DNA of 64,000 bases, from positions 1 to 64,000 of the forward strand of contig NZ_JAKSXX010000221.1 in the NCBI RefSeq assembly GCF_022829385.1, in the 5' to 3' direction. Below the pieces are notes generated by a model. The model made no database searches. It saw only the letters and a list, made by a program, of their open reading frames with translations, and was not told the DNA's origin. Positions 7,614 to 16,131 of the stretch are shown here, one piece after another. Source of the stretch: Methylobacterium sp. J-070 (GTDB taxonomy: Bacteria; Pseudomonadota; Alphaproteobacteria; Rhizobiales; Beijerinckiaceae). The stretch's first letter is position 1. The number at the start of each line of letters is the position of its first letter. The position numbers and the translations under genes are program-made.

Positions 7614-8606
7614 TTACAACCGCGCCAGCAGCCGCTCCGCCAGGGGATTCTCGGCCGCGAAGGCGTAATCCACCCGCCGCACCGTCACGGCCCGCGCCCC
7701 GGCCTCGACCAGCGCCCCGGCGAGCTCGAACACCGCCCCCTCGGGGCAGCGCAGGACGATCTCGCCCTCGGGTCCCTCCGGGGCGCCGTAGGGCAGTTCG
7801 GCCTCGTGCAGGCCCGCGAGGCTGGCGAGGTCGATCGTGCCGCTCTCCGGCAGGGCGGCCCGCACCTCCCGGGTCGTGCGGGCGCGCTCCTCGGCGGCGA
7901 TCCGGCCGAGGACGGTGCGGAGCGCGGCCCGCTGGCCCTCGCCCCACGGAGCCCGGAGCGACGCCACGAGGTTGGCCTCCGAGCGCAGGATGATCCCGTC
8001 GTCCAGGATCTTCAGGGCGTTGGCGCCGAGCGTCGCCCCCGTGGTGGTGATGTCGACCACGATCTCGGCCGAGCCCGCCGCCGGTGCCCCCTCGGTGGCG
8101 CCCAGGCTCTCGACGATCCGGTAGTCGGCGACGCCCTTCTCGGCGAAGAACCGCCGGGTCAGGTTCACGTACTTGGTGGCGACCCGCAGGCGCCGCCCGT
8201 GCCGGGCGCGCATGCCGGCCGCGACCTCGTCGAGGTCGGACATGTCGCGCACGTCGATCCAGGCCTGGGGCACCGCCACCACCACGGTGGCGTTGCCGAA
8301 GCCGAGCGGCGTCAGCAGCTCCACCTGGCCGCGCACGTCCGGCAGGGTCTCGCGGATCAGGTCCTCGCCGGTGACCCCGAGATGGGCGGCGCCCGAGGCG
8401 AGCTGCGCGGCGATCTCCGAGGCCGAGAGGTAGCGCACCTCGACGTCGGGGACGCCCAGCAGCTTGCCCCGGTAGTCGCGGGCGCCCGCTCCTTGCGCGA
8501 GCTTCAGCCCGGCCCGGCCGAAGAACGCGTTGGCGTTCTCCTGCAGGCGACCCTTGGACGGGACGGCGAGGATCAGCGGCATGGCGGCCGGGTCCGAGGA
8601 CGTCAT
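7614..8606 (-). CDS. hisG: ATP phosphoribosyltransferase catalytic subunit
   Basis: 330 residues. First enzyme of histidine synthesis, joining ATP and PRPP. Family parts are visible: AVPSKGRLQENA at the N terminus, GVTGEDLIRE and the PRPP loop DITTTGATLGANAL. The protein is over 100 residues longer than the short HisG forms that normally require HisZ. The extra C-terminal part (EIVLRCPEGAVFELAGALVE ...) resembles the regulatory domain of long HisG. The start codon overlaps the hisZ stop as ATGA (8603-8606), so the two genes are co-transcribed and translationally coupled. Confidence 0.93.
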   Translation of the reverse strand: MTSSDPAAMPLILAVPSKGRLQENANAFFGRAGLKLAQGAGARDYRGKLLGVPDVEVRYLSASEIAAQLASGAAHLGVTGEDLIRETLPDVRGQVELLTPLGFGNATVVVAVPQAWIDVRDMSDLDEVAAGMRARHGRRLRVATKYVNLTRRFFAEKGVADYRIVESLGATEGAPAAGSAEIVVDITTTGATLGANALKILDDGIILRSEANLVASLRAPWGEGQRAALRTVLGRIAAEERARTTREVRAALPESGTIDLASLAGLHEAELPYGAPEGPEGEIVLRCPEGAVFELAGALVEAGARAVTVRRVDYAFAAENPLAERLLARL

Positions 8607-9766
8607 CGGCCGGCTCCCGCCACGCGCGCGATCCAGAAGGTGCAGCCCACCGCCGGAAGCGGGACCGGGCTGCCGAGATGGCCCAGCAGGCCGTCGTAGC
8701 GGCCGCCGCCGACCAGGATCGGCCCGTCGCCCCAACCGTCCCCCTCGGTCACCTCGAAGATGAAGCCGGTATAGTAGTCGAGATTGCGGGCGAAGCCGCC
8801 CTGGAAGCGGAACCGCTCGATCGGCAGGCCCCGGGCCGCGATGAAGCCGGTGCGCTCCTCGAACAGGTCGAGGGCCGCCGCGAGCGCGTCGTGCCGGAGG
8901 TTCGCGTCCGCCACCAGGGCCCGCAGGTCGCGCGCCGCCGCGTCCGGGTGGCCCCCGATGGCCCGGTAGCGGTCGAGCACGGCGCGGTTCTCGGCGTTGA
9001 GCCCGGCCCCGCCATGGGCTTGCGCGGCCGCCTTGGCGAGGAAGCGCTCGGCGATCTCGCCGGCGCTGCGCCCGCCCACCGCCGAGATCCCGGCGATCGC
9101 CAGCACGTCCTCCACGAAGGCGCGCACGCCCCGGGGATCCTGGCCCTGGATCGCCGCCAGCAGGCCCGCATGGGGGTCCTCGGGCCGGACGCCCTCGGCG
9201 CCGTTGGTCACCGCGTCGAGCGAGCGCCCGGCCGCGAGCGCCCGGAGCGTCCGGCGCTTGGCCGCGGGCGGCACCGCGAGGCCGTCGAGCAGCGCCACGG
9301 TCAGGCCCATGTCGCCGAGCCGCACCGCCGGAGCGACGCGGCCGAACAGCGCGAGCCCCTCGAGGGCGAGGCCCAGCACCTCGGCATCGGCCGCCGGGGT
9401 GTCGGTGCGCCCGATCGACTCGATGCCGGCCTGGAAGAACTCGTCGGGCTCGTCGGCGGCCAGCCGGAAGACCGGGCCGCAATAGCTGTAATCGGCCGCG
9501 CGCCCGTCGGCCTCGGCCCGGTGCAGGCGGCAGACCGGAATGGTGAATTCCGGCCGCAGGCACAGCTCGGCCCCGCCCGCATCCTGGGTCACGAAGATCC
9601 GCCGGCGGATATCCTCGCCCGACAGTTCCAGGAACGGCTCCAGCGGCTGCAGCACCGGCGGCGTCACCGGCCGGTAGCCCGCCGACGCCAGATGGGCGGA
9701 GAGCCGCGCGCGCGCCGCGTCCCCCGCCCCCGTCTCCCCCGCCTCCGGTCGTGTCATCGCATCCAT
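8603..9766 (-). CDS. hisZ: ATP phosphoribosyltransferase regulatory subunit HisZ
   Basis: 387 residues, a histidyl-tRNA-synthetase-like protein without aminoacylation activity that activates HisG and carries histidine feedback. Motif-2-like sequences (LCLRPEFTIPVCRLH, YSYCGPVFR) and a motif-3-like VGGGRYDGLLGHLG can be seen. There is no anticodon-binding domain, which sets it apart from the true HisS at 13315-14838. ATG 9766 is chosen; the frame is open to 9835. Confidence 0.93.
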   Translation of the reverse strand: MDAMTRPEAGETGAGDAARARLSAHLASAGYRPVTPPVLQPLEPFLELSGEDIRRRIFVTQDAGGAELCLRPEFTIPVCRLHRAEADGRAADYSYCGPVFRLAADEPDEFFQAGIESIGRTDTPAADAEVLGLALEGLALFGRVAPAVRLGDMGLTVALLDGLAVPPAAKRRTLRALAAGRSLDAVTNGAEGVRPEDPHAGLLAAIQGQDPRGVRAFVEDVLAIAGISAVGGRSAGEIAERFLAKAAAQAHGGAGLNAENRAVLDRYRAIGGHPDAAARDLRALVADANLRHDALAAALDLFEERTGFIAARGLPIERFRFQGGFARNLDYYTGFIFEVTEGDGWGDGPILVGGGRYDGLLGHLGSPVPLPAVGCTFWIARVAGAGR

Positions 9767-9937
9767 CCTCGCGGGCGCTCTGTAGCAACCGCGACCGGCC
9801 TTGGCGACAGGGGGCGTGCCGGCCCGATGCGTCACGCAGGATCGCGCAAGGCGCGGTCCGATGACCGATAACCTTTACGGAGCTGCAACGGCGATCCGCT
9901 ACACGGGCCGCTTCCGGCCCGTCATCGGTGAACGACC

Positions 9938-11626
9938 GTGCATCTCCCTGTCCGCCTCAGAACCCAGTTCCTGGTGCTCGCCGGCCTCATCGGGGCGATC
10001 GTCATCGCGGTCGGCACCCAGGCCGCCCTGCGCGTCTGGCAGAGTACCGCGACCACCGAGGAGATCGGCGACCGGCTGTTGCCGGCCGTCGACCTCCTGG
10101 GCGATCTGCGCGCGACCATGACCCGCGTGCGCCTGGGGGCCACCCGGGTGCTCGACGAGACCGAACCCGGCGCCCTCGCCCAGGCCCGGGACCGCAACGA
10201 TGCCCGGATCGCCGAGATGCAGGGCCTGATCCGGGACGTCGCCGCCCTGCTGTCGGCGAGCCCCGATACGGCCGCGTCCATGACGGCCTTCACCGGGCAA
10301 TGGCAGGCCTATCTGGAGGCCCAGCGCGGGGCCTTCGCGCTGGCGGCCGGAGGCGAGGCGGCCCGGGCCCGGACGGCCTTCAACGGTCCGGCCAATAAGC
10401 TGTACGACACGGCCTGGAAGAGCCTCGATGGCCTGAAGGGATCCGCGAGCCGGGCGGCCCGGGCCGCCACCGGGGCGGCCCGCGAGGCCAGCGCGACGGC
10501 GGTGACGACGATCCTGGTCGGCACCGGCCTCGGCACGGTCCTGGCGCTGGCCCTGATGGCGTGGCTCGCCCGGGACATCGCCGGGCGCGCCCTGTGGGTC
10601 GCCGCCGCCATGACGGAGCTGGCCGCCGGCAACGCCGCGGTCGCCGTGCCCTGCACCGAGCGGCGCGACGAGATCGCCGAGATCGCCCGGGCCGCCCTCG
10701 GTTTCCGGGCGAGCCTGGAGCGCAACCGGGCCCTCGAGGCCGAGACCGCGCTGGCCCGGGCGGGCGCGGAGGCCCAGCGCCGGGCGGCGATGCAGAGCCT
10801 GGCGACGGCCTTCGAGGGCAGCGTCGGCGGGGTGATCGTCGCGGTGACGGACGCCGTCGCCCAGCTCCAGACCACGGCCGGAAGCATGAGCGCGATCGCC
10901 GCCCAGGCCTCGGCCCAGTCGGGGGGCGTCGCCCGGGCGGCCGAGGACGCCGCCGGCAATGTCGGCACGGTGGCGGCCGCCGCCGAGCAGCTCGGCGCCT
11001 CGGTTCAGGAGATCGGCCGGCAGGTTCAGGCTTCGGCCAGCTTGGCGCAGGGGGCGGTCGCGGAATCCGGCCAGACCGCGGCCCTCGTGGAGGATCTCAG
11101 CGCCGCCGCGTCCCGGATCGGCGACGTGGTCGCGCTCATCTCCGGCATCGCGGCCCAGACCAACCTCCTGGCCCTCAACGCGACCATCGAGGCGGCCCGG
11201 GCCGGGTCCGCCGGCCGGGGCTTCGCCGTGGTCGCCTCCGAGGTGAAGGCCCTGGCCGAGCAGACCACCCGGGCCACCGCGGAGATCACCGGGCAGATCG
11301 GCCGGATCCAGGCCTCCACCGGCCAGGCCGTCGGGGCGATCGGCTCGATCACCGCCCGCATCGAGGAGATCAGCGGCGTGGCGACCTCGATCGCCGCCGC
11401 CGTGGAGCAGCAGTGTGCAGCCACCCAGGAAATCGTCCGCAACGTGTCGGAGGCCGCCGCCGGGACCAGCGCGGTGACCGGCAACGTCGCGGGCCTGGCG
11501 GGGGCCGCCGACGAGACCGGGGCCGCTGCCGCCCAGGTCCTGGCCTCGGCGCAGGCCCTGTCGCGCGAGTCGGGACGGCTCGGCGCCGCCGTGGGGCAGT
11601 TCCTGTCCGGCCTGCGGGCGGCCTGA
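9938..11626 (+). CDS. Methyl-accepting chemotaxis protein
   Basis: 562 residues. A first transmembrane helix (about 10-31) is followed by a periplasmic helical sensor (about 32-185) and a second helix (about 187-207). A HAMP region (about 210-265) leads to a long cytoplasmic signalling coiled coil. The highly conserved hairpin tip, ISGIAAQTNLLALNATIEAA, is near 400-420. The ligand is unknown; the sensor is a four-helix-bundle type. The start is GTG 9938. No che genes adjoin it, so it is an orphan receptor that would feed a chemosensory array elsewhere. It lies between hisZ and the phosphatase gene, splitting the histidine genes. Confidence 0.93.
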   Translation: MHLPVRLRTQFLVLAGLIGAIVIAVGTQAALRVWQSTATTEEIGDRLLPAVDLLGDLRATMTRVRLGATRVLDETEPGALAQARDRNDARIAEMQGLIRDVAALLSASPDTAASMTAFTGQWQAYLEAQRGAFALAAGGEAARARTAFNGPANKLYDTAWKSLDGLKGSASRAARAATGAAREASATAVTTILVGTGLGTVLALALMAWLARDIAGRALWVAAAMTELAAGNAAVAVPCTERRDEIAEIARAALGFRASLERNRALEAETALARAGAEAQRRAAMQSLATAFEGSVGGVIVAVTDAVAQLQTTAGSMSAIAAQASAQSGGVARAAEDAAGNVGTVAAAAEQLGASVQEIGRQVQASASLAQGAVAESGQTAALVEDLSAAASRIGDVVALISGIAAQTNLLALNATIEAARAGSAGRGFAVVASEVKALAEQTTRATAEITGQIGRIQASTGQAVGAIGSITARIEEISGVATSIAAAVEQQCAATQEIVRNVSEAAAGTSAVTGNVAGLAGAADETGAAAAQVLASAQALSRESGRLGAAVGQFLSGLRAA

Positions 11627-11671
11627 GCCCGGGCCGCCGGATCATTCCATGCGGAGACGGGGGCGACCGTG

Positions 11672-12982
11672 ATGGCTCGGAGGATCCCGCAGGTGCCCGG
11701 CCGGGGGCGAGGCCCGAGGGTTGCAGTCTCGGGCACCGCGTCCGCGTGCATCGCCCTCGCGATCCTCCTGTCGGCGCAGGCCCCCGTCCGGGCCGAGCCC
11801 CGGCTGGAGCGCGTGGTGATGGTCTCCCGCCACGGCGGGCGCGCGCCGACCGCTTCGCCGGCCGCCCTGGAGGCCAGGACCGGCCGGCCCTGGCCGGCCT
11901 TTCCCGGCGAGCCGGGGGATTTGACGCCGCACGGCGTCGAGGCGCTGTCCCGGATGGGGGCCTACCTGCGGAGCGTCTATGCCCGGGCGGAGCTGCTGCC
12001 CGAGACCGGTTGCCCGGCGCCCGACGCCGTGCAGGTCTGGGCGGACGGCGCCACGAACCGCACCCGCCGGAGCGGGCATGTCCTGGCCGATGCCGTCGCG
12101 CCGGGCTGCGGCCTCGTCGCCCGCCACGGGCCGGCGGGTGCTTCCGATCCGGTCTTCGACAGCGGTCGCGTCTGCCCCCTGGATCCGGCCGAGGCCCTGG
12201 CGGCGGTGCAGGCGCGCACGGCGGGGGGGACCGCCGTGACCGACAAACCCGCCGACAAGGCCATCGCGGCGCTGAAGCGGATCCTGGGTCCGGGTGCCTG
12301 CAAGGCGGTTCCGGCGGCCTGCCTCGAGGGCCCGAGCACGCTGGTGGCCACGCCCGCCGGGCCGAGGATCGACGGTCCGCTGGCGCTGGCCGCCACGGTG
12401 TCGGAGGCCCTGCTCCTGGACTACGCCGAGGGCCTGCCGGCCGATCAGGTCGCCTGGGGACAGGGCGCGCCCGAGACCCTGGCCCAGATCCTCCCCGCCC
12501 ACCGGCGGTGGGCCGACCTCCTGCGCCGGACCCCCGGGATCGCCCGGTTCCGCGCCGCGACCCTGCTGCGGATGCTCGCCGACCTGCTGACGGGCGAGGC
12601 GCCCCGGGGCCTCGGCGTGCCGCCGCTGGGGTCGAGCGCGCGCCTCGTCGTGCTGGCCGGGGACGACACCACCCTGTCGAGCCTGTCGGGCGCCCTCGGC
12701 CTCGGCTGGTCGCTGCCGGGACAGCCGGACCCCACGGCGCCCGGCACCACCCTCGCCTTCGAGGTCTGGCGCAACCCGGAGACCGGCGCGCGGACGGTGC
12801 GGGTCCGGGTCTACGCCCAGACCCTCGACCAGCTGCGCTCCGCCCGGCCGCTCGGTCCCTTCGACCCGCCGGTGTCGCTGCCGCTGGCGATCGGGATCTG
12901 CCAGGCGCGGGAGGGCGCCTGCGGCCTGGAGACCTTCGCGGCCAATGTCCGCGCCGCGATCCCGCCCGTCTGTCTCCGGTAG
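11672..12982 (+). CDS. Histidine acid phosphatase (phytase / glucose-1-phosphatase type)
   Basis: 436 residues with an N-terminal signal (about 20-42, ending VRA), so periplasmic. The catalytic RHGxRxP motif appears as SRHGGRAPT (about 52-60). The C-terminal part follows E. coli AppA/Agp closely (GALGLGWSLPGQPDP). The expected His-Asp proton-donor motif reads GDDT, so its His is Asp. The probable role is release of phosphate from sugar phosphates or phytate. ATG 11672 is used; GTG 11669 directly before it is possible. Confidence 0.85.
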   Translation: MARRIPQVPGRGRGPRVAVSGTASACIALAILLSAQAPVRAEPRLERVVMVSRHGGRAPTASPAALEARTGRPWPAFPGEPGDLTPHGVEALSRMGAYLRSVYARAELLPETGCPAPDAVQVWADGATNRTRRSGHVLADAVAPGCGLVARHGPAGASDPVFDSGRVCPLDPAEALAAVQARTAGGTAVTDKPADKAIAALKRILGPGACKAVPAACLEGPSTLVATPAGPRIDGPLALAATVSEALLLDYAEGLPADQVAWGQGAPETLAQILPAHRRWADLLRRTPGIARFRAATLLRMLADLLTGEAPRGLGVPPLGSSARLVVLAGDDTTLSSLSGALGLGWSLPGQPDPTAPGTTLAFEVWRNPETGARTVRVRVYAQTLDQLRSARPLGPFDPPVSLPLAIGICQAREGACGLETFAANVRAAIPPVCLR

Positions 12983-12991
12983 CGCCCGCGC

Positions 12992-13246
12992 TCAGAGCGG
13001 CCGGGCGCTGCCGAGGCGCGCCCCGCGGGCCCGCCGCAGGGGCTTGCGCCGGGTCAGGGCCGCCATGGCGGGGGCGCCCGCGACGCCGGCGCTGAGGATT
13101 GGGGCGCTGCCGGTTCCGGGCGTGGCCGCCGCGACGGCGCTCGGCAGGGGACCGGGGATCGGGCGGCCTGCCCAGGCCGGGGCCGCGCCGGCCAGAACCA
13201 GCCCGGCCGCCAGGACCAGGGTCTTCGACAGGATCTCGGCGCGCAT
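12992..13246 (-). CDS. Small secreted hypothetical protein
   Basis: 84 residues. The start ATG 13246 has a GGGAGAG ribosome site. The first 26 residues (KTLVLAAGLVLAGAAPAWA) are a clear signal peptide. The rest is Ala/Pro-rich with a basic end (RRKPLRRARGARLG). No family is recognised. It lies just downstream of hisS on the same strand. Confidence 0.5.
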   Translation of the reverse strand: MRAEILSKTLVLAAGLVLAGAAPAWAGRPIPGPLPSAVAAATPGTGSAPILSAGVAGAPAMAALTRRKPLRRARGARLGSARPL

Positions 13247-13314
13247 CCCCGGCTCTCCCGGCCGACGGCGTCGCGGCCCAGACCCGGGATCAACGCGGCC
13301 GGAGCCGGGGCGTT

Positions 13315-14838
13315 TCAACCGGCGGTGGATGAGAAATGCCGGGCCAGCACGGCGCGGACCTGCGCCACCAGATCGGCCTCCGGGCAGGAAAACTGGGCCG
13401 GCCGCGCCGCCTTCCACTCGGCGTTGCTGGCGATCGACTCGGCCGCCCGGGCGCCCTCGATCAGGTCCTTGATCTGGACCTCGCCGGCCAGCCGCTCGTT
13501 CGAGCCCTGGATGACCGCCACCGGGGCGCGGCGCCGGTCGGCATATTTCATCTGCGCCTTCATGCCGGCGGAGCCGAGATAGAGTTCGGCCCGGATGCCG
13601 TCCGCCCGCAACTGGGCGACCAGCCTCTGGTAATCGGCCATGTTCTCCCGGTCGAGGACCAGCACCACCACCGGCCCGGGGGTCTCGACGCCGGCCAGCA
13701 GCGGGCTGCCCACGAGCTGCAGGGCCGCGAACAGCCGCGAGACGCCGATCGAGAAGCCGGTCGCCGGCACCGGCTCGGCCCGGAACCGCCCGACGAGGCC
13801 GTCGTAGCGCCCGCCCCCCGCCACCGAGCCGAACCGCACGGTCTGCCCGTCCTCGTTGGTCACCGGGAAGGTCAGCTCCGCCTCGTAGACCGGGCCGGTG
13901 TAGTATTCGAGCCCGCGCACCACGCTCGGATCGGCCCGGATCACGTCGTGGCCGTAGCCAGCGGCGGCGCAGAGGCGCATGATCGCGTGCAGTTCGGCGA
14001 TGCCCTCGCGGCCGGTCTCGGACTCGCCCACCGCCTCGTGCCAGCCGGCGAAGAACTTCTCCCAGAACGCCATCCGGTCGGCGCCGTCGCCGGCATCGGC
14101 CTGGAACGACACGTAGGCCAGGATCCGGGACACCGCCGTCGCGTCGAGGCCGGCGCCCTTGGTGAAATCGCCGCTCTCGTCCTTGCGGCCGGCGCCCAGC
14201 AGGTCGCGCACGCCGTCGACGCCCAGCCGGTCGAGCTTGTCGATGGCGCGCAGGACCGTGAGGCGCTGGCCGGCCCGGTCGGGACCCGCCAGCCCGATCG
14301 CCTCCATGACGCCGTCGAGCACCTTGCGGTTGTTGACCTTGACCACGTACTGGCCGCCCAGCCCGAGCCGGTCGAGGGTGTCGGCCATCAGCATGCAGGT
14401 CTCGGCATCGGCCGCCACCGAACCCGCCCCGACGATGTCGGCGTCGAACTGCATGAACTGGCGGAACCGGCCCGGCCCCGGCTTCTCATTGCGGAAGACG
14501 GCGCCGGCCCGGTAGCTGCGGTAGGGCTTCGGCAGCGCGTCGAAATGCTCGGCCACGAACCGCGCGAGCGGCGCCGTGAGGTCGTAACGGAGCGACAGCC
14601 ACGCCTCGTCGTCGTCCTGGAACGAGAACACGCCGGCGTTCGGGCGGTCGAGGTCGGGCAGGAACTTGCCGAGCGCCTCCGTGTACTCGACGAAGGGCGT
14701 CTCCAGGGCCTCGAAGCCGTAGAGCTCGAAGCTCCTGCGGATCGTCTCCAGCATCCGCCCCTGCGCGGCGATCTCGTCGGCGCGGCGGTCGACGAAGCCG
14801 CGGGGCAGGCGGGGTTTCAGGGTCTCGGGCTTGGACAT
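13315..14838 (-). CDS. hisS: Histidyl-tRNA synthetase
   Basis: 507 residues. Class II synthetase charging tRNA-His. Motif 2 (YRAGAVFRNEKPGPGRFRQF), the histidine-binding RGLEYYTG, motif 3 (GGRYDGLVGRF) and a C-terminal anticodon-binding domain (VVVLVLDRENMADYQ onward) are all present. ATG 14838 (MSKPETLKPRLPRGF) is chosen over upstream in-frame starts because it matches family N termini. It carries the anticodon domain missing from HisZ, so the two paralogues are easy to tell apart. Confidence 0.97.
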   Translation of the reverse strand: MSKPETLKPRLPRGFVDRRADEIAAQGRMLETIRRSFELYGFEALETPFVEYTEALGKFLPDLDRPNAGVFSFQDDDEAWLSLRYDLTAPLARFVAEHFDALPKPYRSYRAGAVFRNEKPGPGRFRQFMQFDADIVGAGSVAADAETCMLMADTLDRLGLGGQYVVKVNNRKVLDGVMEAIGLAGPDRAGQRLTVLRAIDKLDRLGVDGVRDLLGAGRKDESGDFTKGAGLDATAVSRILAYVSFQADAGDGADRMAFWEKFFAGWHEAVGESETGREGIAELHAIMRLCAAAGYGHDVIRADPSVVRGLEYYTGPVYEAELTFPVTNEDGQTVRFGSVAGGGRYDGLVGRFRAEPVPATGFSIGVSRLFAALQLVGSPLLAGVETPGPVVVLVLDRENMADYQRLVAQLRADGIRAELYLGSAGMKAQMKYADRRRAPVAVIQGSNERLAGEVQIKDLIEGARAAESIASNAEWKAARPAQFSCPEADLVAQVRAVLARHFSSTAG

Positions 14839-15202
14839 GGGATCGTGTTCGCTTCTCGCGGACCCGGAGCCCGGGTCCGGATTGAGTCGTCTCCCCGGCG
14901 CGGCGGAGATCCTGGGGTCGGGCTCTAGAACATGACGGGCGAAAGGGGAATTCGGTTCGCGGATGTCGCCCCGAGCTTGGCCGGGCGCCTGCCGTCCGCG
15001 GCGCCCCTTTTCCCGGGCGCCTGCAGCGTCAGCGGAATGCGACCCGGGATCCGGCACACGAAGCGCCGCCGAAGCGGCACGCTATCCGAGGGGTGCGACG
15101 CGTAAACGTCGACCTTGCCGCGGATGGACGCTGCGCACCGTCCCGCACCGGGTCCCGCTCCGCTTCGCCTGTCCGGGAAAGGGGGCGCCGCATCCGGCAA
15201 CC
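14839..15202. other. Intergenic region with no recognised feature
   Basis: 364 bases between hisS and the DUF3429 gene, both on the minus strand. Open frames here lack coding character. It presumably holds the hisS promoter; no clear repeat, terminator or RNA was seen. Confidence 0.5.
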
Positions 15203-15706
15203 TCAGTACGGCGCCGTCAGCTTCAGCCACAGGAGGGCCGCGAGGCTCACCACGGCGATGGGCATCTGCAGTGGGCGCAGGCGGGCATGGGCGAGCGGCA
15301 CCGTCCCGGCCCGGGCGGCGATCGGGTCGAGGATCCCGATGGCCGCGTAGCCGAGGATCAGCATGGCGAGCGCCGGCACCGCCTTGCCCATCACGGCGGC
15401 GCACAGGCTGAACAGCCCGAGCCCGTACAGGACCAGCATGGTCACGATCTGCGACAGGTGCGGGCCGCCCTCGGTCCGGAAGCTGACGCCCCGGTGCACC
15501 CCGGCCAGGAACAGCAGGATCGAGGCGGCGTAGAGCAGGGTGAACAGGGCCACCAGGTAGTCGAGGGGCTGCCCGTTCAGCCACCAGGCCGCGCCGGCGC
15601 CGACCGCGATCGGCACCATGGGGCCGAAGCCGAAGACGAGGTCGAGCCAGGGGATCCGGCGCGGCTCGTGGGCGATGATGGTGCGTCCGGTGGCGTCGTC
15701 GCGCAT
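15203..15706 (-). CDS. DUF3429 family membrane protein
   Basis: 167 residues with about five hydrophobic helices. The start is cytoplasmic (IIAHEPRRIPWLDLVFGFG); helices follow around WWLNGQPLDYLVALFTLLYA, LFLAGVHRGV, IVTMLVLYGLGLFSLCAAVM and a C-terminal QMPIAVVSLAALLWLKL. The pattern fits DUF3429 inner-membrane proteins of unknown role. ATG 15706 is chosen; the frame runs open to 16006 without coding character. It diverges from rho. Confidence 0.75.
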   Translation of the reverse strand: MRDDATGRTIIAHEPRRIPWLDLVFGFGPMVPIAVGAGAAWWLNGQPLDYLVALFTLLYAASILLFLAGVHRGVSFRTEGGPHLSQIVTMLVLYGLGLFSLCAAVMGKAVPALAMLILGYAAIGILDPIAARAGTVPLAHARLRPLQMPIAVVSLAALLWLKLTAPY

Positions 15707-16131
15707 GGTGCTCAGGTGGGTTCCCGGGTGGATCTCTGTTGCGCTGCGGCGCCGGCACGATGAACGGTCCCGCGGGAGCCCGGTTCCGAACCGGCCCGGC
15801 CCGCGTGCCGCGCCGGGCCGCGGGCCTGCGTACCGGGCGCGCCTTCCGGAGCCCAGCCCCCGGGCGTGCGGAGCCGATCCTGACGATCCGATCTTGCCGG
15901 ACGCTTGCGACCACTTGAGTGCGGTGAAGAAACGCGTTATTTCTCCCCTGCCCTCATCACAAGGTCTGCGCCACAGCGCGCCCGTGAACCGTGAGGGTCC
16001 TGCCAAAACGGTTTCGCCAACCTGATCCTCGGGCCCCTCGCCTCAGCGCGGCCCGCCCTTCGGCGCCCGTCCCCCGGGTGCTTGGCACAGAACCGGCCCT
16101 CCCACCTTTCTCGTCGGTTGCAAGACACCCC
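15707..16131 (+). promoter_or_regulatory. Leader region upstream of rho
   Basis: 425 bases between the divergent DUF3429 gene and rho. The last 120 bases (about 16010-16130) are notably C-rich on the plus strand, with pyrimidine-rich runs such as CCTCCCACCTTTCTC. This could give Rho-utilisation sites in the rho leader. Rho is known to control its own synthesis by attenuation in E. coli; here that is only inferred. Confidence 0.3.

Noticed and set aside
8603..9766. HisZ gene considered as a second histidyl-tRNA synthetase
   Set aside because: It lacks the anticodon-binding domain and overlaps hisG; true hisS is at 13315-14838.
10561..13095. 844-codon open frame on the plus strand
   Set aside because: It is an out-of-frame shadow of the chemoreceptor and phosphatase genes; Arg/Gly/Pro-rich with no domain.
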